A stretch of DNA of 64,000 nucleotides from an uncultured Collinsella sp. (lineage in GTDB: Bacteria; Actinomycetota; Coriobacteriia; Coriobacteriales; Coriobacteriaceae): assembly GCA_958437935.1 (NCBI GenBank), contig CAUBPS010000007.1, positions 1-64,000 of the forward strand, read 5' to 3'. The first letter of the stretch is position 1. Every line of letters starts with the position of its first letter. Of this stretch, positions 38,971 through 47,888 are shown piece by piece. The position numbers and the translations under genes are program-made. Under the pieces are notes generated by a model, which saw only the letters and a program-made list of their open reading frames with translations, was not told the origin of the DNA and ran no database searches.

Positions 38971-39008
38971 AAAAGTCCCCGCCGGGCGTGTGCTCGACGG
39001 GGACTTTG
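38971..39008 (-). terminator. nfnA-nfnB terminator
   Basis: On the minus strand AAGTCCCCGTCG pairs with CGGCGGGGACTT, followed by TTCTC. Confidence 0.75.
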
Positions 39009-39035
39009 CCGTTTGATGGCTAGCGCTGTAGGTGA

Positions 39036-40445
39036 TTACTCGCCCAGCAGGCTCTTGGTGATGGAAGCGGCGGCCTTCTTGCCGGCGCCCATCGCCAGAA
39101 TGACCGTAGCGGCACCGGTGACGATGTCGCCGCCGGCCCAGATGCGGGGATCGGTGGTCTGACCGGTCTCCTCGTCAGCGACGATGTAGCCCCACTTGTT
39201 GAGCTCCATCTTGCCGCCGATCTTAGCAGCGAAGGGGTTGGCGTTGGTGCCGATAGCCGAGATCGCGACGTCGCAGGGGATCTCCTCGATGGCGCCCTCG
39301 ATGGGCACCGGGCGACGACGACCGGACTCGTCAGGCTCGCCGAGCTCCATCTTCTGGACCTTGACGGCGCACACGGAGCCGTCCTCGCCAGCGACAAACT
39401 CGAGCGGGGAGACGAGCGGCAGAACCTCGACGCCCTCGGCCTTAGCATGGTGCAGCTCGGCGCGACGGCAGGGCATCTCATCCTCGGTACGACGGTAGGC
39501 GATGATGGCGTGCTCGGCGCCCAGGCGCTTGGCGGTACGGACGGCGTCCATAGCCACGTTGCCGCCACCAAAGACGACGACGTTCTTGCCGTGCTTGGTG
39601 GGGGTGTCGTACTCGGGGAACTTGTTGGCCTTCATCAGGTTCACGCGGGTGAGGTACTCGTTGGCGAAGAAGACGTTGGGCAGGTTCTCGCCGGGGACGT
39701 TGAGGAACTTGGGCAGGCCAGCGCCGGTCGCCACGTAGATGGCGTCGAAGCCCTGCTCGAACAGCTCCTCGGCCGTGGCCATGTTGCCCACGACGGAGTT
39801 GTACTCAAACTTGACGCCCATGTCCTCCAGGCCGTCAATCTCGCGCTTGACGACTGCCTTGGGCAGACGGAACTCGGGGATGCCGTAGACCAGCACGCCA
39901 CCGCCGGTAAAGAAGGCCTCAAAGACGGTGACGTCAAAGCCGTTGCGGGCGAGCTCGCCGGCGCAGGTGATGCCGGACGGGCCGGAGCCGACGACGGCGA
40001 CCTTCTTGCCGTTCTTGGGGGCCATCTTGGGCGTGGAGGCGAGCTCGGGGCGGTCACCCAGGAAGCGCTCGAGCTGGCCGATGGCCACGGGCTCGGACTT
40101 CTTACCACGGATGCACTTACCCTCGCACTGGTTCTCCTGCGGGCAGACGCGGCCGCAGATGGCGGGAAGCATGGAGTCCTCGCGGATGGTATCGAGGGCG
40201 CCGCCGAAGTCCTTCGCGCGGATCTGCTCGATAAAGCGGGGAATGTTGATGTTGACGGGGCAGCCCTCAACACAGAACGGCTTCTTGCAGTTGAGGCAGC
40301 GCTCGGCCTCGGCCAGCGCCATCTCCTCGGTGAAGCCCTTGTCGACGGGGCGGAAGTCGCAGGCGCGCTCGGCAGCCGGCTCCTCGTTATCGGGGGTGCG
40401 GGGCGACTTCATATCGGCAACGAAACGACCGTTAACTAGTGGCAT
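39036..40445 (-). CDS. nfnB: NfnB/GltD-like large subunit of NADH-dependent ferredoxin:NADP oxidoreductase
   Basis: 469 residues. The N-terminal ferredoxin-like domain holds eight cysteines for two [4Fe-4S] clusters (CLNCKKPFCVEGCP and CGRVCPQENQCEGKC). FAD domain with VAVVGSGPSGITCAGELA and GIPEFRLPK; NADP domain with VVVFGGGNVAMD and a second FAD motif WAGGD. The same fold is found in GltD, but the adjacent NfnA gene favours the electron-bifurcating transhydrogenase. Start overlaps nfnA by 10 nt. Confidence 0.88.
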   Translation of the reverse strand: MPLVNGRFVADMKSPRTPDNEEPAAERACDFRPVDKGFTEEMALAEAERCLNCKKPFCVEGCPVNINIPRFIEQIRAKDFGGALDTIREDSMLPAICGRVCPQENQCEGKCIRGKKSEPVAIGQLERFLGDRPELASTPKMAPKNGKKVAVVGSGPSGITCAGELARNGFDVTVFEAFFTGGGVLVYGIPEFRLPKAVVKREIDGLEDMGVKFEYNSVVGNMATAEELFEQGFDAIYVATGAGLPKFLNVPGENLPNVFFANEYLTRVNLMKANKFPEYDTPTKHGKNVVVFGGGNVAMDAVRTAKRLGAEHAIIAYRRTEDEMPCRRAELHHAKAEGVEVLPLVSPLEFVAGEDGSVCAVKVQKMELGEPDESGRRRPVPIEGAIEEIPCDVAISAIGTNANPFAAKIGGKMELNKWGYIVADEETGQTTDPRIWAGGDIVTGAATVILAMGAGKKAAASITKSLLGE

Positions 40446-41275
40446 GCGCAGCTCTTTTCCTCATAGGCCTTGAGGGACTCGCCCTCTTCGGAACGGTAAG
40501 CGGCCTGGCGGGCACGAAGGTCATCCCAGTCGACCAGGGTGGCATCGAAGTCGGGGCCGTCGACGCAAGCGAACTTGGTCACGCCGCCCACCTCGACGCG
40601 GCAGCAGCCGCACATACCGGTGCCGTCAACCATGATGGGGTTGAGGGACGCGGTGATGGGGGTGTCGTACTTCTGGGCGGTGAGGGTCGAGAACTTCATC
40701 ATCGGAACGGGGCCGACACAGAAGACCTGGCTCACGGCCTTGTCCTGCAGTAGGCGCTCCAGCGGAGCGGTAACAACGCCCTGCTCGCCGTAGGAACCGT
40801 CGTCAGTGGTGATGTGGATGTGGTCCTCGTCGAGGAGCTCGCGGAACTGGTCCTCCATGAGCAGGAGGTCCTTGGTGCGGGCGCCCATGATGGCGTGCAC
40901 CTCGTGACCGGTCTCGACCAGGTGCTTGGCGACCGGGAAGGCAATTGCCAGGCCGACGCCGCCGCCAATGACGGCGCAGGGGCCCTCGGCCATCTCGGTG
41001 GGAACGCCCAGCGGGCCCACGACGTCGCGCAGCGACTCGCCGGCCTCGTAGGTGGAAAGCATTTCGGTGGTCTTGCCGATCACCATGAAGATGAACTCGA
41101 CCCAGCCCTCGTCACCGTTCCAGCCGGCCAGGGTAAACGGGACGCGCTCGCCCGTCTCGTTGGCGCGAACCATGAGGAACTGTCCAGCGTGCGCATGCTT
41201 GGCGATTGCAGGCGCCTCGATGCGGAACTTGAACACCTTCTCCGAGAACTGCGTCTTCTCCAGGATCTTATACAT
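40436..41275 (-). CDS. nfnA: NfnA, FAD/[2Fe-2S] small subunit
   Basis: 279 residues of the ferredoxin-NADP reductase/PyrK type. FAD-binding RVPFTLAGW, NAD-binding CAVIGGGVGLAIAFPVAK and a [2Fe-2S] cysteine group in TGMCGCCRVEVGG...KFAC. With NfnB it would couple NADH and reduced ferredoxin oxidation to NADPH formation in anaerobes. GAGAGGG lies upstream of ATG. First gene of the two-gene unit. Confidence 0.88.
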   Translation of the reverse strand: MYKILEKTQFSEKVFKFRIEAPAIAKHAHAGQFLMVRANETGERVPFTLAGWNGDEGWVEFIFMVIGKTTEMLSTYEAGESLRDVVGPLGVPTEMAEGPCAVIGGGVGLAIAFPVAKHLVETGHEVHAIMGARTKDLLLMEDQFRELLDEDHIHITTDDGSYGEQGVVTAPLERLLQDKAVSQVFCVGPVPMMKFSTLTAQKYDTPITASLNPIMVDGTGMCGCCRVEVGGVTKFACVDGPDFDATLVDWDDLRARQAAYRSEEGESLKAYEEKSCACH

Positions 41276-41458
41276 AGAACCCCTCTCTTGTTAGGGCCGC
41301 CGAACCGTGCCTCCACGGAAATGGACGGTAGCCCGAATAAAACCGTACGCGCACAGGCGTTGTGCAGACATACGGTGCAAATTATACCCTCATGGACATG
41401 TCACTTACGTGTGTCTTCGGCTGTTGGGAGCAGGGTTTATCCACTTTGGCCTACCAAA

Positions 41459-41497
41459 GGGGAGAGGTTTATTTTGGTCAGTTTTATCAGGTAAAAC
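41459..41497. repeat. GGGAGAGGTTTATTTTGG repeat
   Basis: Variant of the 27609 repeat (GGGGAGAGGTTTATTTTGGTC, then AGTTTTATCAGGTAAAAC), in the 373-bp gap between nfnA and pth. Confidence 0.6.
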
Positions 41498-41504
41498 GGC
41501 AAAT

Positions 41505-41542
41505 GGGGCCGGCCTCGGGTTGTGATGAGGCCGGCCCCCTTT
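41505..41542. terminator. GC-rich hairpin between repeats
   Basis: GGGGCCGGCCTC pairs perfectly with GAGGCCGGCCCC, then CTTT. Flanked by two inverted GGGGACAGG-type repeats; it may be part of that repeat structure and not a working terminator. Confidence 0.5.
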
Positions 41543-41606
41543 GGGGTGCTATGCATGTATGTCGGCGCGCGGTTGATTGCGATGCCGCAACTGGGGCGTT
41601 TCCGCA

Positions 41607-41637
41607 GGTAAAACCTGCCAAAATAAACCTGTTCCTA
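41607..41637. repeat. Inverted copy of the GGGGACAGGTTTATTTTGG repeat
   Basis: On the minus strand it reads GGAACAGGTTTATTTTGGC then AGGTTTTAC. It faces the copy at 41459-41497, and ends 12 nt before the pth stop. Confidence 0.65.
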
Positions 41638-41648
41638 AATGATAGGTT

Positions 41649-42278
41649 TTAGTGCTTGCCGTTGGCGGAGGCGGCGCCGTTGACATGGTCGCGGGCATAG
41701 ACCACGCCGTGCACGATCGCCAGGCCGGCGGCGTCGGCCGCGCGGGCGCAGGTGTCCTGGAAATCCTCGGCCTCGCGGGCGCGCAGCTGCTTAAGAACGT
41801 AGTCGGCGACGGCCATCTTGCCGGGAGGGTTGCCGATGCCGGTGCGGATGCGGCTGAAGTCGCGGCTGCCCATCTTGTCGATGATGGAGCGCAGGCCGTT
41901 GTGACCGGCGTGGCCGCCGCCCACCTTAACGCGGACGTCGCCGGCGGGAATATCGAGCTCGTCGTGGATTACGAGCAGCTCCTCGGCCTTGATCTTGTAC
42001 TCGCGGCAGAGCTTGGAGATGGGGCCACCCGAGGTATTCATATACGACTGCGGCTTGACCAGTACAATCTGGCGCTTACCGCCCTCTTCCTCGGGATCGT
42101 TGATGTTGATGAGCGCGACCTCGGCGCCTGCTTGGTTTTTCCAGTACGTGACGCCGGCCTGACGGGCCAGCTCGTCGATTGCTTTGAAACCAGCGTTGTG
42201 ACGGGTCTCGGCATATTCCTCGCCAGGGTTGCCAAGTCCGGCAACCATGCGAATCTTAAGCGGCTGTGCAGCTGCCAT
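41649..42278 (-). CDS. pth: Peptidyl-tRNA hydrolase
   Basis: 209 residues. GLGNPGEEYAETRHNAGF contains the catalytic His and the substrate-contacting Asn; QSYMNTSGG, HDELDIPAG and GGGHAGHNGLRSI are all present. It frees tRNA from drop-off peptidyl-tRNA. In many genomes it follows glmU and prs, as here on the minus strand, but a 1.7-kb insertion separates it from prs. The C-terminus has a short extra tail (ASANGKH). Confidence 0.97.
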   Translation of the reverse strand: MAAAQPLKIRMVAGLGNPGEEYAETRHNAGFKAIDELARQAGVTYWKNQAGAEVALININDPEEEGGKRQIVLVKPQSYMNTSGGPISKLCREYKIKAEELLVIHDELDIPAGDVRVKVGGGHAGHNGLRSIIDKMGSRDFSRIRTGIGNPPGKMAVADYVLKQLRAREAEDFQDTCARAADAAGLAIVHGVVYARDHVNGAASANGKH

Positions 42279-42392
42279 GTTTATCCTTTCGTTGATTTGT
42301 CGCCTGCTATGGTGAGCGACCCTGTTGCCGCTGTCAAATGGAGGGTAATTGAGGGCGTTTAGGGGCGTTTGGACGGCCGTCGAAATCAGAGG

Positions 42393-42596
42393 TGGACAGT
42401 TAGTTCAGATACGTATAAGTTCTGAGGACTCGAAGTGCTCAATTCAATGCCGATACGTTGTTTCGGAGCTTTAGTTAGTCCATATGGCGCTGTTTTGAAG
42501 TCTACCCTGCCTTCAAATAGGGCGAATGGTATAGAGATAGCTGCAAAACAGCCTAATTCAATGTGTCCATCTATACGTATCTGAACTAACTGTCCA
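42393..42596. mobile_element. 204-bp element with 25-bp terminal inverted repeats, copy 1
   Basis: Begins TGGACAGTTAGTTCAGATAC and ends with its exact complement; the repeats are perfect over 25 bp (42393-42417, 42572-42596). No coding capacity. The interior does not match copy 2 beyond GGAGCTTTAG. No clear target duplication. Resembles a MITE. Confidence 0.75.
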
Positions 42597-42629
42597 GTCC
42601 TGTTCGGCGGCGCGCGGGTGATTCGCCGT

Positions 42630-43757
42630 TTAGACCGCCGCAAGGCCGATTCCAGCCCGCAGAGCGTTGAGCCAAGCGGCCTGACGCTTGCGATAGCCCT
42701 TGATACGGTATCGGAATCGGACTCCCGCGAGTCGATGCATCGTTTGGGCGAAGGCTTCGAGTGCAACAAGGTCTTTCATTTGGTCGCGATTGATAACCAG
42801 GACGTGGATGCCCATTGCCTTGAGGCCATTATTTCGATTGCCATCGTGGATGCGAGCGTTTTGAAGCTCATGCCCAATTCCGTTGTATTCGTTGTCGACA
42901 CCGGCTGCCGGGCAATATAAGTCGCAGATGGCGTAGGGGATGCCCGAGGACATGTTGACCGCAAGGGTGTCGAAGTCGACTCGATAGTTGAGTAGCAGAC
43001 CGCCCATGGGCAGGCTGCAACACCCGAATCCGCCAAAGCGCATGGGCGCTCCGAGAACAGCAAACATTAGGGATTCGGCTGGGGATGCAGATCCGGGTCG
43101 GGCAAGTTTGACGGCTGTGCGAAACGAGGTATATGAGCTGCTTTTTGCGAACCGTGCGATCGCCTCGAGCTCCTCGATGGTCGTGGCTGGCTCGCATTTG
43201 TAGTGTGCCTGTTCGTAGCGGGTTTCGTTCTGCTGTTCGGTCGCCGACTGGTCGCCCCGGCAATCGAGGTCGTCCATCGCTTCGTAGTCATCGCCCTCGG
43301 GCCAGATGCCGTCATAGGCAATGGGGTATGTTGCCCCGGGAGGAAGGGAGTAGGTTCCGAGCAGTTCCATGAGAAGCATCAGGGTTTTGGCGACTGATTC
43401 ATTTTTGGAACAAAGCATGGCTGTCATGGCGGGAGACGTTGCGTAGATGTCGGCCTCGACGTGCATAATTGCACCTTCAGGAAGAGGAGCGGAGAGAATA
43501 TGCTGAAGAAGTCGCCTGTCGCGGCGTCTGTTGTCTTCGTTTGAAACGAGAAGATCGAGCAGTTCGGAATCATCTTCATTCCAGGCGTCGAGTATCGAAA
43601 GTGCACCAAAGTCTATCGCGTCATTGTTGGGAATACAGCTAGCCAAGGCATGTGCTTGCTGTTCGCTATCAACGAAGTCCCAGGGTAGGGCAGAGTACGC
43701 CCGTCGTGCGCGACGAATTGCGCGGAGGGCGGAGAGATGTGAAATCACGGTCGTCAT
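42630..43757 (-). CDS. Predicted nuclease-fold (DUF559/Vsr-like) protein
   Basis: 375 residues. The start VISHLSALRAIRRARR resembles the N-terminal motif of a protein family common in Coriobacteriia. The C-terminal part has the candidate PD-(D/E)XK acids: Glu228 in SPAESLMF, Asp279 in AICDLYCP and Glu290 in DNEYNG, then HDGNRNNGLKAMGIHVLVI, which resembles DUF559. The usual lysine is absent (EYN). The middle is family-specific. No ribosome site precedes ATG 43757, so it may be leaderless. GC is lower than in neighbours, and the gene is flanked by two repeat-ended elements. Confidence 0.62.
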   Translation of the reverse strand: MTTVISHLSALRAIRRARRAYSALPWDFVDSEQQAHALASCIPNNDAIDFGALSILDAWNEDDSELLDLLVSNEDNRRRDRRLLQHILSAPLPEGAIMHVEADIYATSPAMTAMLCSKNESVAKTLMLLMELLGTYSLPPGATYPIAYDGIWPEGDDYEAMDDLDCRGDQSATEQQNETRYEQAHYKCEPATTIEELEAIARFAKSSSYTSFRTAVKLARPGSASPAESLMFAVLGAPMRFGGFGCCSLPMGGLLLNYRVDFDTLAVNMSSGIPYAICDLYCPAAGVDNEYNGIGHELQNARIHDGNRNNGLKAMGIHVLVINRDQMKDLVALEAFAQTMHRLAGVRFRYRIKGYRKRQAAWLNALRAGIGLAAV

Positions 43758-43920
43758 AGCTATAACGTACTAAGTTGGCGGCAGAATGCGACCGCCATAC
43801 CGTTCTTTTCGCTCAGCGGGGCGCTGCGCGCCATGAACGGCTGGGTGTTATGAATTCGGTGGAATCGGTTGAGGGGATTGCAGGAAATTGAGCTCTGCCG
43901 CGAAGGTTGACGATAGCTGC

Positions 43921-44122
43921 TGGACAGTTAGTTCAGATACGTATAAGGCAGCGGCGTTCGAGGCGTTTCTAAGGGCCTTTGAGGGCGATTTGAGGATAAA
44001 TATGCAGCGGTTGTACTCGAAAACGATGAGCTTTGGACGGCATGGCATGCGCCGGGGAGGTCAGAAGGCTCCGAACGGTCCTTTGGAGCTTTAGAAAAAT
44101 ACGTATCTGAACTAATTGTCCA
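43921..44122. mobile_element. 202-bp element with the same terminal inverted repeats, copy 2
   Basis: The left end 43921-43945 repeats the copy 1 terminus exactly; the right end TACGTATCTGAACTAATTGT-CCA (44100-44122) differs by one base. The interior is unrelated to copy 1 although the length is nearly identical. Confidence 0.75.
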
Positions 44123-44143
44123 GGGCGGGTTGACGAGGGATAG

Positions 44144-44178
44144 AAAAAGGGTCGGAAGCGAGCTTCCGACCCTTTAAA
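44144..44178 (-). terminator. prs terminator
   Basis: On the minus strand AAAGGGTCGGAAGC pairs with GCTTCCGACCCTTT, followed by TTC. It ends the glmU-prs part before the insertion. Confidence 0.85.
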
Positions 44179-44208
44179 AGCATCAAAGATGATGCGATGC
44201 GCGTTGGA

Positions 44209-45195
44209 TTACAGCGCGAAGTCGCCGCCGACGAGCGTGGAGACGGGCTCCTCGTGGTAAACGGCGGAGATGGCCTGAGCGAACTCCTCGGCGACCGAGA
44301 TGGTCTTGATTTTGCCGCCGACCTCGACGGGGATGGCGTCGGTGACGACGCACTCGACGATGGGGGCGTCGTTCAGACGCTCGATGGCCGGACCGGAGAA
44401 GATGCCGTGGGTGGCGCAGACGTAGATGTCGCCAGCGCCCATAGCCTTGAGCTCCTTGACGTTGGCGCACAGGGTGCCAGCGGTGTCGATCATGTCGTCG
44501 TTGATGATGCAGGTCTTGCCCTTGATGTCACCGATGATGCCCATGACCTCGGCGGCGTTGTGGCGCGGACGGCCCTTGTGGGCGATGGCCAGGTCGCAGC
44601 CGAGCATGTCGGACAGCTTCTTGGCGGCCTTAGCGCGACCCACGTCGGGGGAGACGACAACCAGGTTGTCGGTGTCGAAGCGCATGTCGTTGTAGTACTG
44701 GCCAAACAGCGGCAGTGCGGACAGGTGGTTAACCGGGATATCGAAGAAGCCCTGGATCTGACCCTGGTGCAGGTCGAGGGTGATGATGCGGTTGACGCCG
44801 GCGCGCTCGAGCAGGTTGGCGACGAGGCGGGCGGTGATGGGCTCGCGCGGGCCGGCCTTGCGGTCCTGGCGGGCATAGCCGTAGTGGGTGATAACGGCGG
44901 TGATGGAGCGGGCGGATGCGCGCTTGGCAGCGTCGGTGGCGATGAGCAGCTCCATGAGCATGTCGTTGACGTTGCCGCCGGCCACGGACTGAATCAGGAA
45001 GACGTCGGCGCCGCGGACGGTCTCGTCGTAGCGGGCGTAAATCTCACCATTGGCGAACTGCTTTAGCGTAAGGCCCGAAAGCTCGACCCCAAGGTACTCA
45101 GCGATCTTCTGAGCGAGGGGACGGTTGGAGGAACCGGAATACACGCGGATGGACTTGCGCATATTCTCCGACTTCTCGGGATCATTAATCGGCAT
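44209..45195 (-). CDS. prs: Ribose-phosphate pyrophosphokinase
   Basis: 328 residues. RVYSGSSNRPLAQKIAEYLG, FANGEIYAR, the flexible-loop YARQDRK, ITLDLHQGQIQGFF and the PRPP loop IINDDMIDTAGTL are typical of class I PRPP synthetase. It feeds purine, pyrimidine, histidine and NAD synthesis; five purine genes lie in the same window. AAAGGAGA lies 7 nt before the ATG. Gene order glmU-prs-pth is the conserved one. Confidence 0.98.
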   Translation of the reverse strand: MPINDPEKSENMRKSIRVYSGSSNRPLAQKIAEYLGVELSGLTLKQFANGEIYARYDETVRGADVFLIQSVAGGNVNDMLMELLIATDAAKRASARSITAVITHYGYARQDRKAGPREPITARLVANLLERAGVNRIITLDLHQGQIQGFFDIPVNHLSALPLFGQYYNDMRFDTDNLVVVSPDVGRAKAAKKLSDMLGCDLAIAHKGRPRHNAAEVMGIIGDIKGKTCIINDDMIDTAGTLCANVKELKAMGAGDIYVCATHGIFSGPAIERLNDAPIVECVVTDAIPVEVGGKIKTISVAEEFAQAISAVYHEEPVSTLVGGDFAL

Positions 45196-45339
45196 TACCC
45201 TTCTCCTTTATACATCGAATGCCATATAGATGCCTTGTTGCATTGTAACCGCGCGGCGGGGTTTATCGAGTCTTGATAACGTCTTTACCGTCAACGGACA
45301 CGAACCGACCACTCATCCGGTCGCGCAGGTCACAATAGA

Positions 45340-45375
45340 AAAAGGAGCCGCCCCCATGGGAACAGCTCCTTTTGT
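45340..45375 (-). terminator. glmU terminator
   Basis: On the minus strand AAAAGGAGC pairs with GCTCCTTTT around a 17-nt loop, with T-run. prs starts 145 nt downstream and may have its own promoter. Confidence 0.75.
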
Positions 45376-45388
45376 GCTTGGTAAAACG

Positions 45389-46801
45389 TTATACCTCGTC
45401 GTCCTCGTGCAGACGGCGGCGATAATCGGCGGCCCAGCCCTCAATATTTACCTGACGGGCGCGGCCCAGACCAAGTGCGTCGGCCGGGACCGGCTCGGTG
45501 ATGACGGAGCCGGCGGCCACGAGTGCGCCGTCGCCGATCTGGGCGGGCGCGACCATCATGGTGTCGGAGCCAATGAAGGCGTCCTTGCCGATGACAGTCT
45601 TGTGCTTGTGCACGCCATCGTAGTTGCAGGTGATGGAGCCCGCGCCCACGTTGACGCCGGAGCCCATGGTGGTGTCGCCGATGTAGGACAGGTGCGGCAC
45701 CTTGGAGCCCTCGCCGATCGTGGACTTCTTGATCTCCACGTGCGTGCCGGCCTTGGAGCCGTCGAGCATGTGGGTGCCCGGGCGCAGGTAGGCGCGCGGG
45801 CCGCAGTCGACACCGTTCTCGATGACGGCCTCAATGGCGATGGTCTCATCGATGGTGCAGCCGCTACCGACGGTGGTGTCGGTGAGGCGGCTGTTGGGAC
45901 CGAGCTGGCACTCCTCGCCCACGGTGACGTGGCCGATCAGGTGCGTCTGCGGCCACACGACGGTATCGCGGCCGATGGTGGCATCGGGGCCGATCCAGGC
46001 CTGCGTGGGGTCGATGAAGGTAACGCCCTCGGCCATCCAGTGCTCGTTGATGCGGTCGCGCGCGATGGCGGTGAGCTGTGCGAGCTGGATGCGGCTGTTG
46101 ACGCCCAGGCCGTCGCGGTAGTCGTCGCAGTGGAAGATGGAGACTGCCTGGCCGTGGCCTTTGAGGATCTCGAGCATGTCGGGCAGGTAGTACTCGGATT
46201 GCGCGTTGTCGTTGCCGATCTCGTTGATGTGTGCGGCGAGCTGCGCGCCGTCGAAGGCGTAGCAGCCGGCGTTGCACTCGAGCAGCGTGGCGGCCTGCTC
46301 GGGCGTGCAGTCCTTCTGCTCGATGATGCGCTCGATCTGGCCGTCGGCGCCCAGTTTGATGCGGCCGTAGCCGAAGGGGTCGGGCGGGGTCATGGTCATG
46401 ACGGTGCAGGCGAGCTCGCCGGTGGCGACGGTTTGCGCGAACTTGGCGACGGTGTCGGCGGTGATGAGCGGCAGGTCGCCGTTGAGCACGACGACGGGGC
46501 CTTGCGTGATGCCGCAGGCCTCGAGCGCGACCTTCACGGCATGACCGGTGCCCAGGCGCTCGGTCTGCTCAACGCACTCGACCTTGGTGGCACTGTTGGC
46601 GTAGGCGCCGTCGATGAGGGCGCGCATCTCGTCGGCGTGGCTGCCGATGACAACCACGACGCGGCTGCAGCCGGCCTTGATGGTAGCGTCGACGATCCAC
46701 TGGACCATGGGCTTACCCAGGATCTTGTGCGAAACCTTGCAGTGGTTCGACTTCATGCGGGTGCCCTCGCCGGCAGCGAGGATAATTGCGGTTGCGTCCA
46801 T
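45389..46801 (-). CDS. glmU: Bifunctional GlmU (UDP-GlcNAc synthesis)
   Basis: 470 residues. The N-terminal uridyltransferase has LAAGEGTRMKS and the GTGHAV motif; the C-terminal left-handed beta-helix acetyltransferase spans about 255-470 with hexapeptide repeats and the SYIGDTTMGSGVNVGAGSI region. It acetylates GlcN-1-P and makes UDP-GlcNAc for the wall. ATG 46801 is chosen because AGGAG precedes it by 6 nt; the 70 codons upstream lack homology. Confidence 0.97.
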   Translation of the reverse strand: MDATAIILAAGEGTRMKSNHCKVSHKILGKPMVQWIVDATIKAGCSRVVVVIGSHADEMRALIDGAYANSATKVECVEQTERLGTGHAVKVALEACGITQGPVVVLNGDLPLITADTVAKFAQTVATGELACTVMTMTPPDPFGYGRIKLGADGQIERIIEQKDCTPEQAATLLECNAGCYAFDGAQLAAHINEIGNDNAQSEYYLPDMLEILKGHGQAVSIFHCDDYRDGLGVNSRIQLAQLTAIARDRINEHWMAEGVTFIDPTQAWIGPDATIGRDTVVWPQTHLIGHVTVGEECQLGPNSRLTDTTVGSGCTIDETIAIEAVIENGVDCGPRAYLRPGTHMLDGSKAGTHVEIKKSTIGEGSKVPHLSYIGDTTMGSGVNVGAGSITCNYDGVHKHKTVIGKDAFIGSDTMMVAPAQIGDGALVAAGSVITEPVPADALGLGRARQVNIEGWAADYRRRLHEDDEV

Positions 46802-46994
46802 GTGATCTCCTGTTACGTTATAGAGACGTGTGTTTGGAAACGATACACGGCGCAATATGATACCGCAGGCATATGTTGAGCGCGTAGCGATTGGTTTGCG
46901 GCGGTTGAGGCTTGCGCCGCCGGCGTGGCGTTTGCGCTGCTTGCGTGCGGCGTTGGCGGTGCTGCGGAGCTGTCGTTTGAGCGAGGGGACGGGG

Positions 46995-47888
46995 GTGCCC
47001 GTGGACAACATACAAGAGGAGTTTGGCGGCGAGCCCGTCGCGGCGTTCTCGATGTCGCATCCGGCTGTGCCGGCACTCTATATAGTGCTGACGCTGGGGC
47101 TCACCATGTTCTCGATGCAGCCGGTGCTGATTGCGCTGTCGCTTGCGGGCGGGCTGGCGTATGGATTTGCGACGCGTGGGGCTGCCCGCACGCTGGGCGC
47201 ACTTCGCTGGCAGCTGCCGGTGATTTTGATTATCGTGCTGGTCAATCCGCTGTTTAGCGCCTCGGGCTCGACGGAGCTGTTCCGTATTGGCATGCGCGCG
47301 GTGTATCTGGAGAGCATGGTATACGGCCTGTGCATGGGCGGGCTGTTTGTGGCGAGCGTGCTGTGGTTTGAGGCCGCGGCGTCGATGCTCGAATACGACA
47401 AGGTACTCGCGCTGCTGGGCAATGCCGCACCGGTGATTGCGCTCATGATCTCGATGTGCATGAGGCTTATCCCGCAGTTTTTGCGCCGCGGTCGTACGGT
47501 GCTGGCGGTGCAGGATGCGATTGATGTGCCGGGCCGCGCGCCCACCGATCCCGTGCGATCGCACCTGCGGGCGTCGAGCGTGTTGATGGGCTGGGGCATG
47601 GAAGATTCGCTGGAGCGCGCGGACGCGATGCGCTCGCGCGGGTGGGGTGCCGCGACACGTCGTACGACGTATGCGCGGTATCGACTGGGGCGCAGCGACG
47701 TTGCCGCGCTGGTCGGGCTCGCGCTGTTTGGTGCCGCCGCGGTGGCCGTGGCGGCGACCGCGACGACGCAGTATTCGTTTTATCCGCAGCTCTCGGTGCC
47801 GGCGCCGTGGCCGGGCTATGTCGTGTACGCTGCCTGGATGGTGCTGCCTTGCGTGTTGCACGCGATTGATGAGAAGAGGTTTGGCTGA
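46995..47888 (+). CDS. ECF transporter transmembrane subunit EcfT
   Basis: 297 residues, CbiQ/EcfT family. About five to six helices, beginning with SHPAVPALYIVLTLGLTMF, and the ATPase-coupling segments around SMCMRLIPQFLRRG and RADAMRSRGWG (A-R-S/G type coupling motif). A GTG start at 46995 is inferred from GAGGGGAC 5 nt upstream and from family length; earlier in-frame starts code unrelated basic sequence. It overlaps the ATPase gene by one base (TGATG). Confidence 0.85.
   Translation: MPVDNIQEEFGGEPVAAFSMSHPAVPALYIVLTLGLTMFSMQPVLIALSLAGGLAYGFATRGAARTLGALRWQLPVILIIVLVNPLFSASGSTELFRIGMRAVYLESMVYGLCMGGLFVASVLWFEAAASMLEYDKVLALLGNAAPVIALMISMCMRLIPQFLRRGRTVLAVQDAIDVPGRAPTDPVRSHLRASSVLMGWGMEDSLERADAMRSRGWGAATRRTTYARYRLGRSDVAALVGLALFGAAAVAVAATATTQYSFYPQLSVPAPWPGYVVYAAWMVLPCVLHAIDEKRFG

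Noticed and set aside
42386..42769. Open frame overlapping the 3' end of the nuclease-fold gene and the repeat element
   Set aside because: Its C-terminal residues (LYVSELTV) are just the translation of the terminal repeat, and the same peptide appears in an unrelated frame at the other copy.
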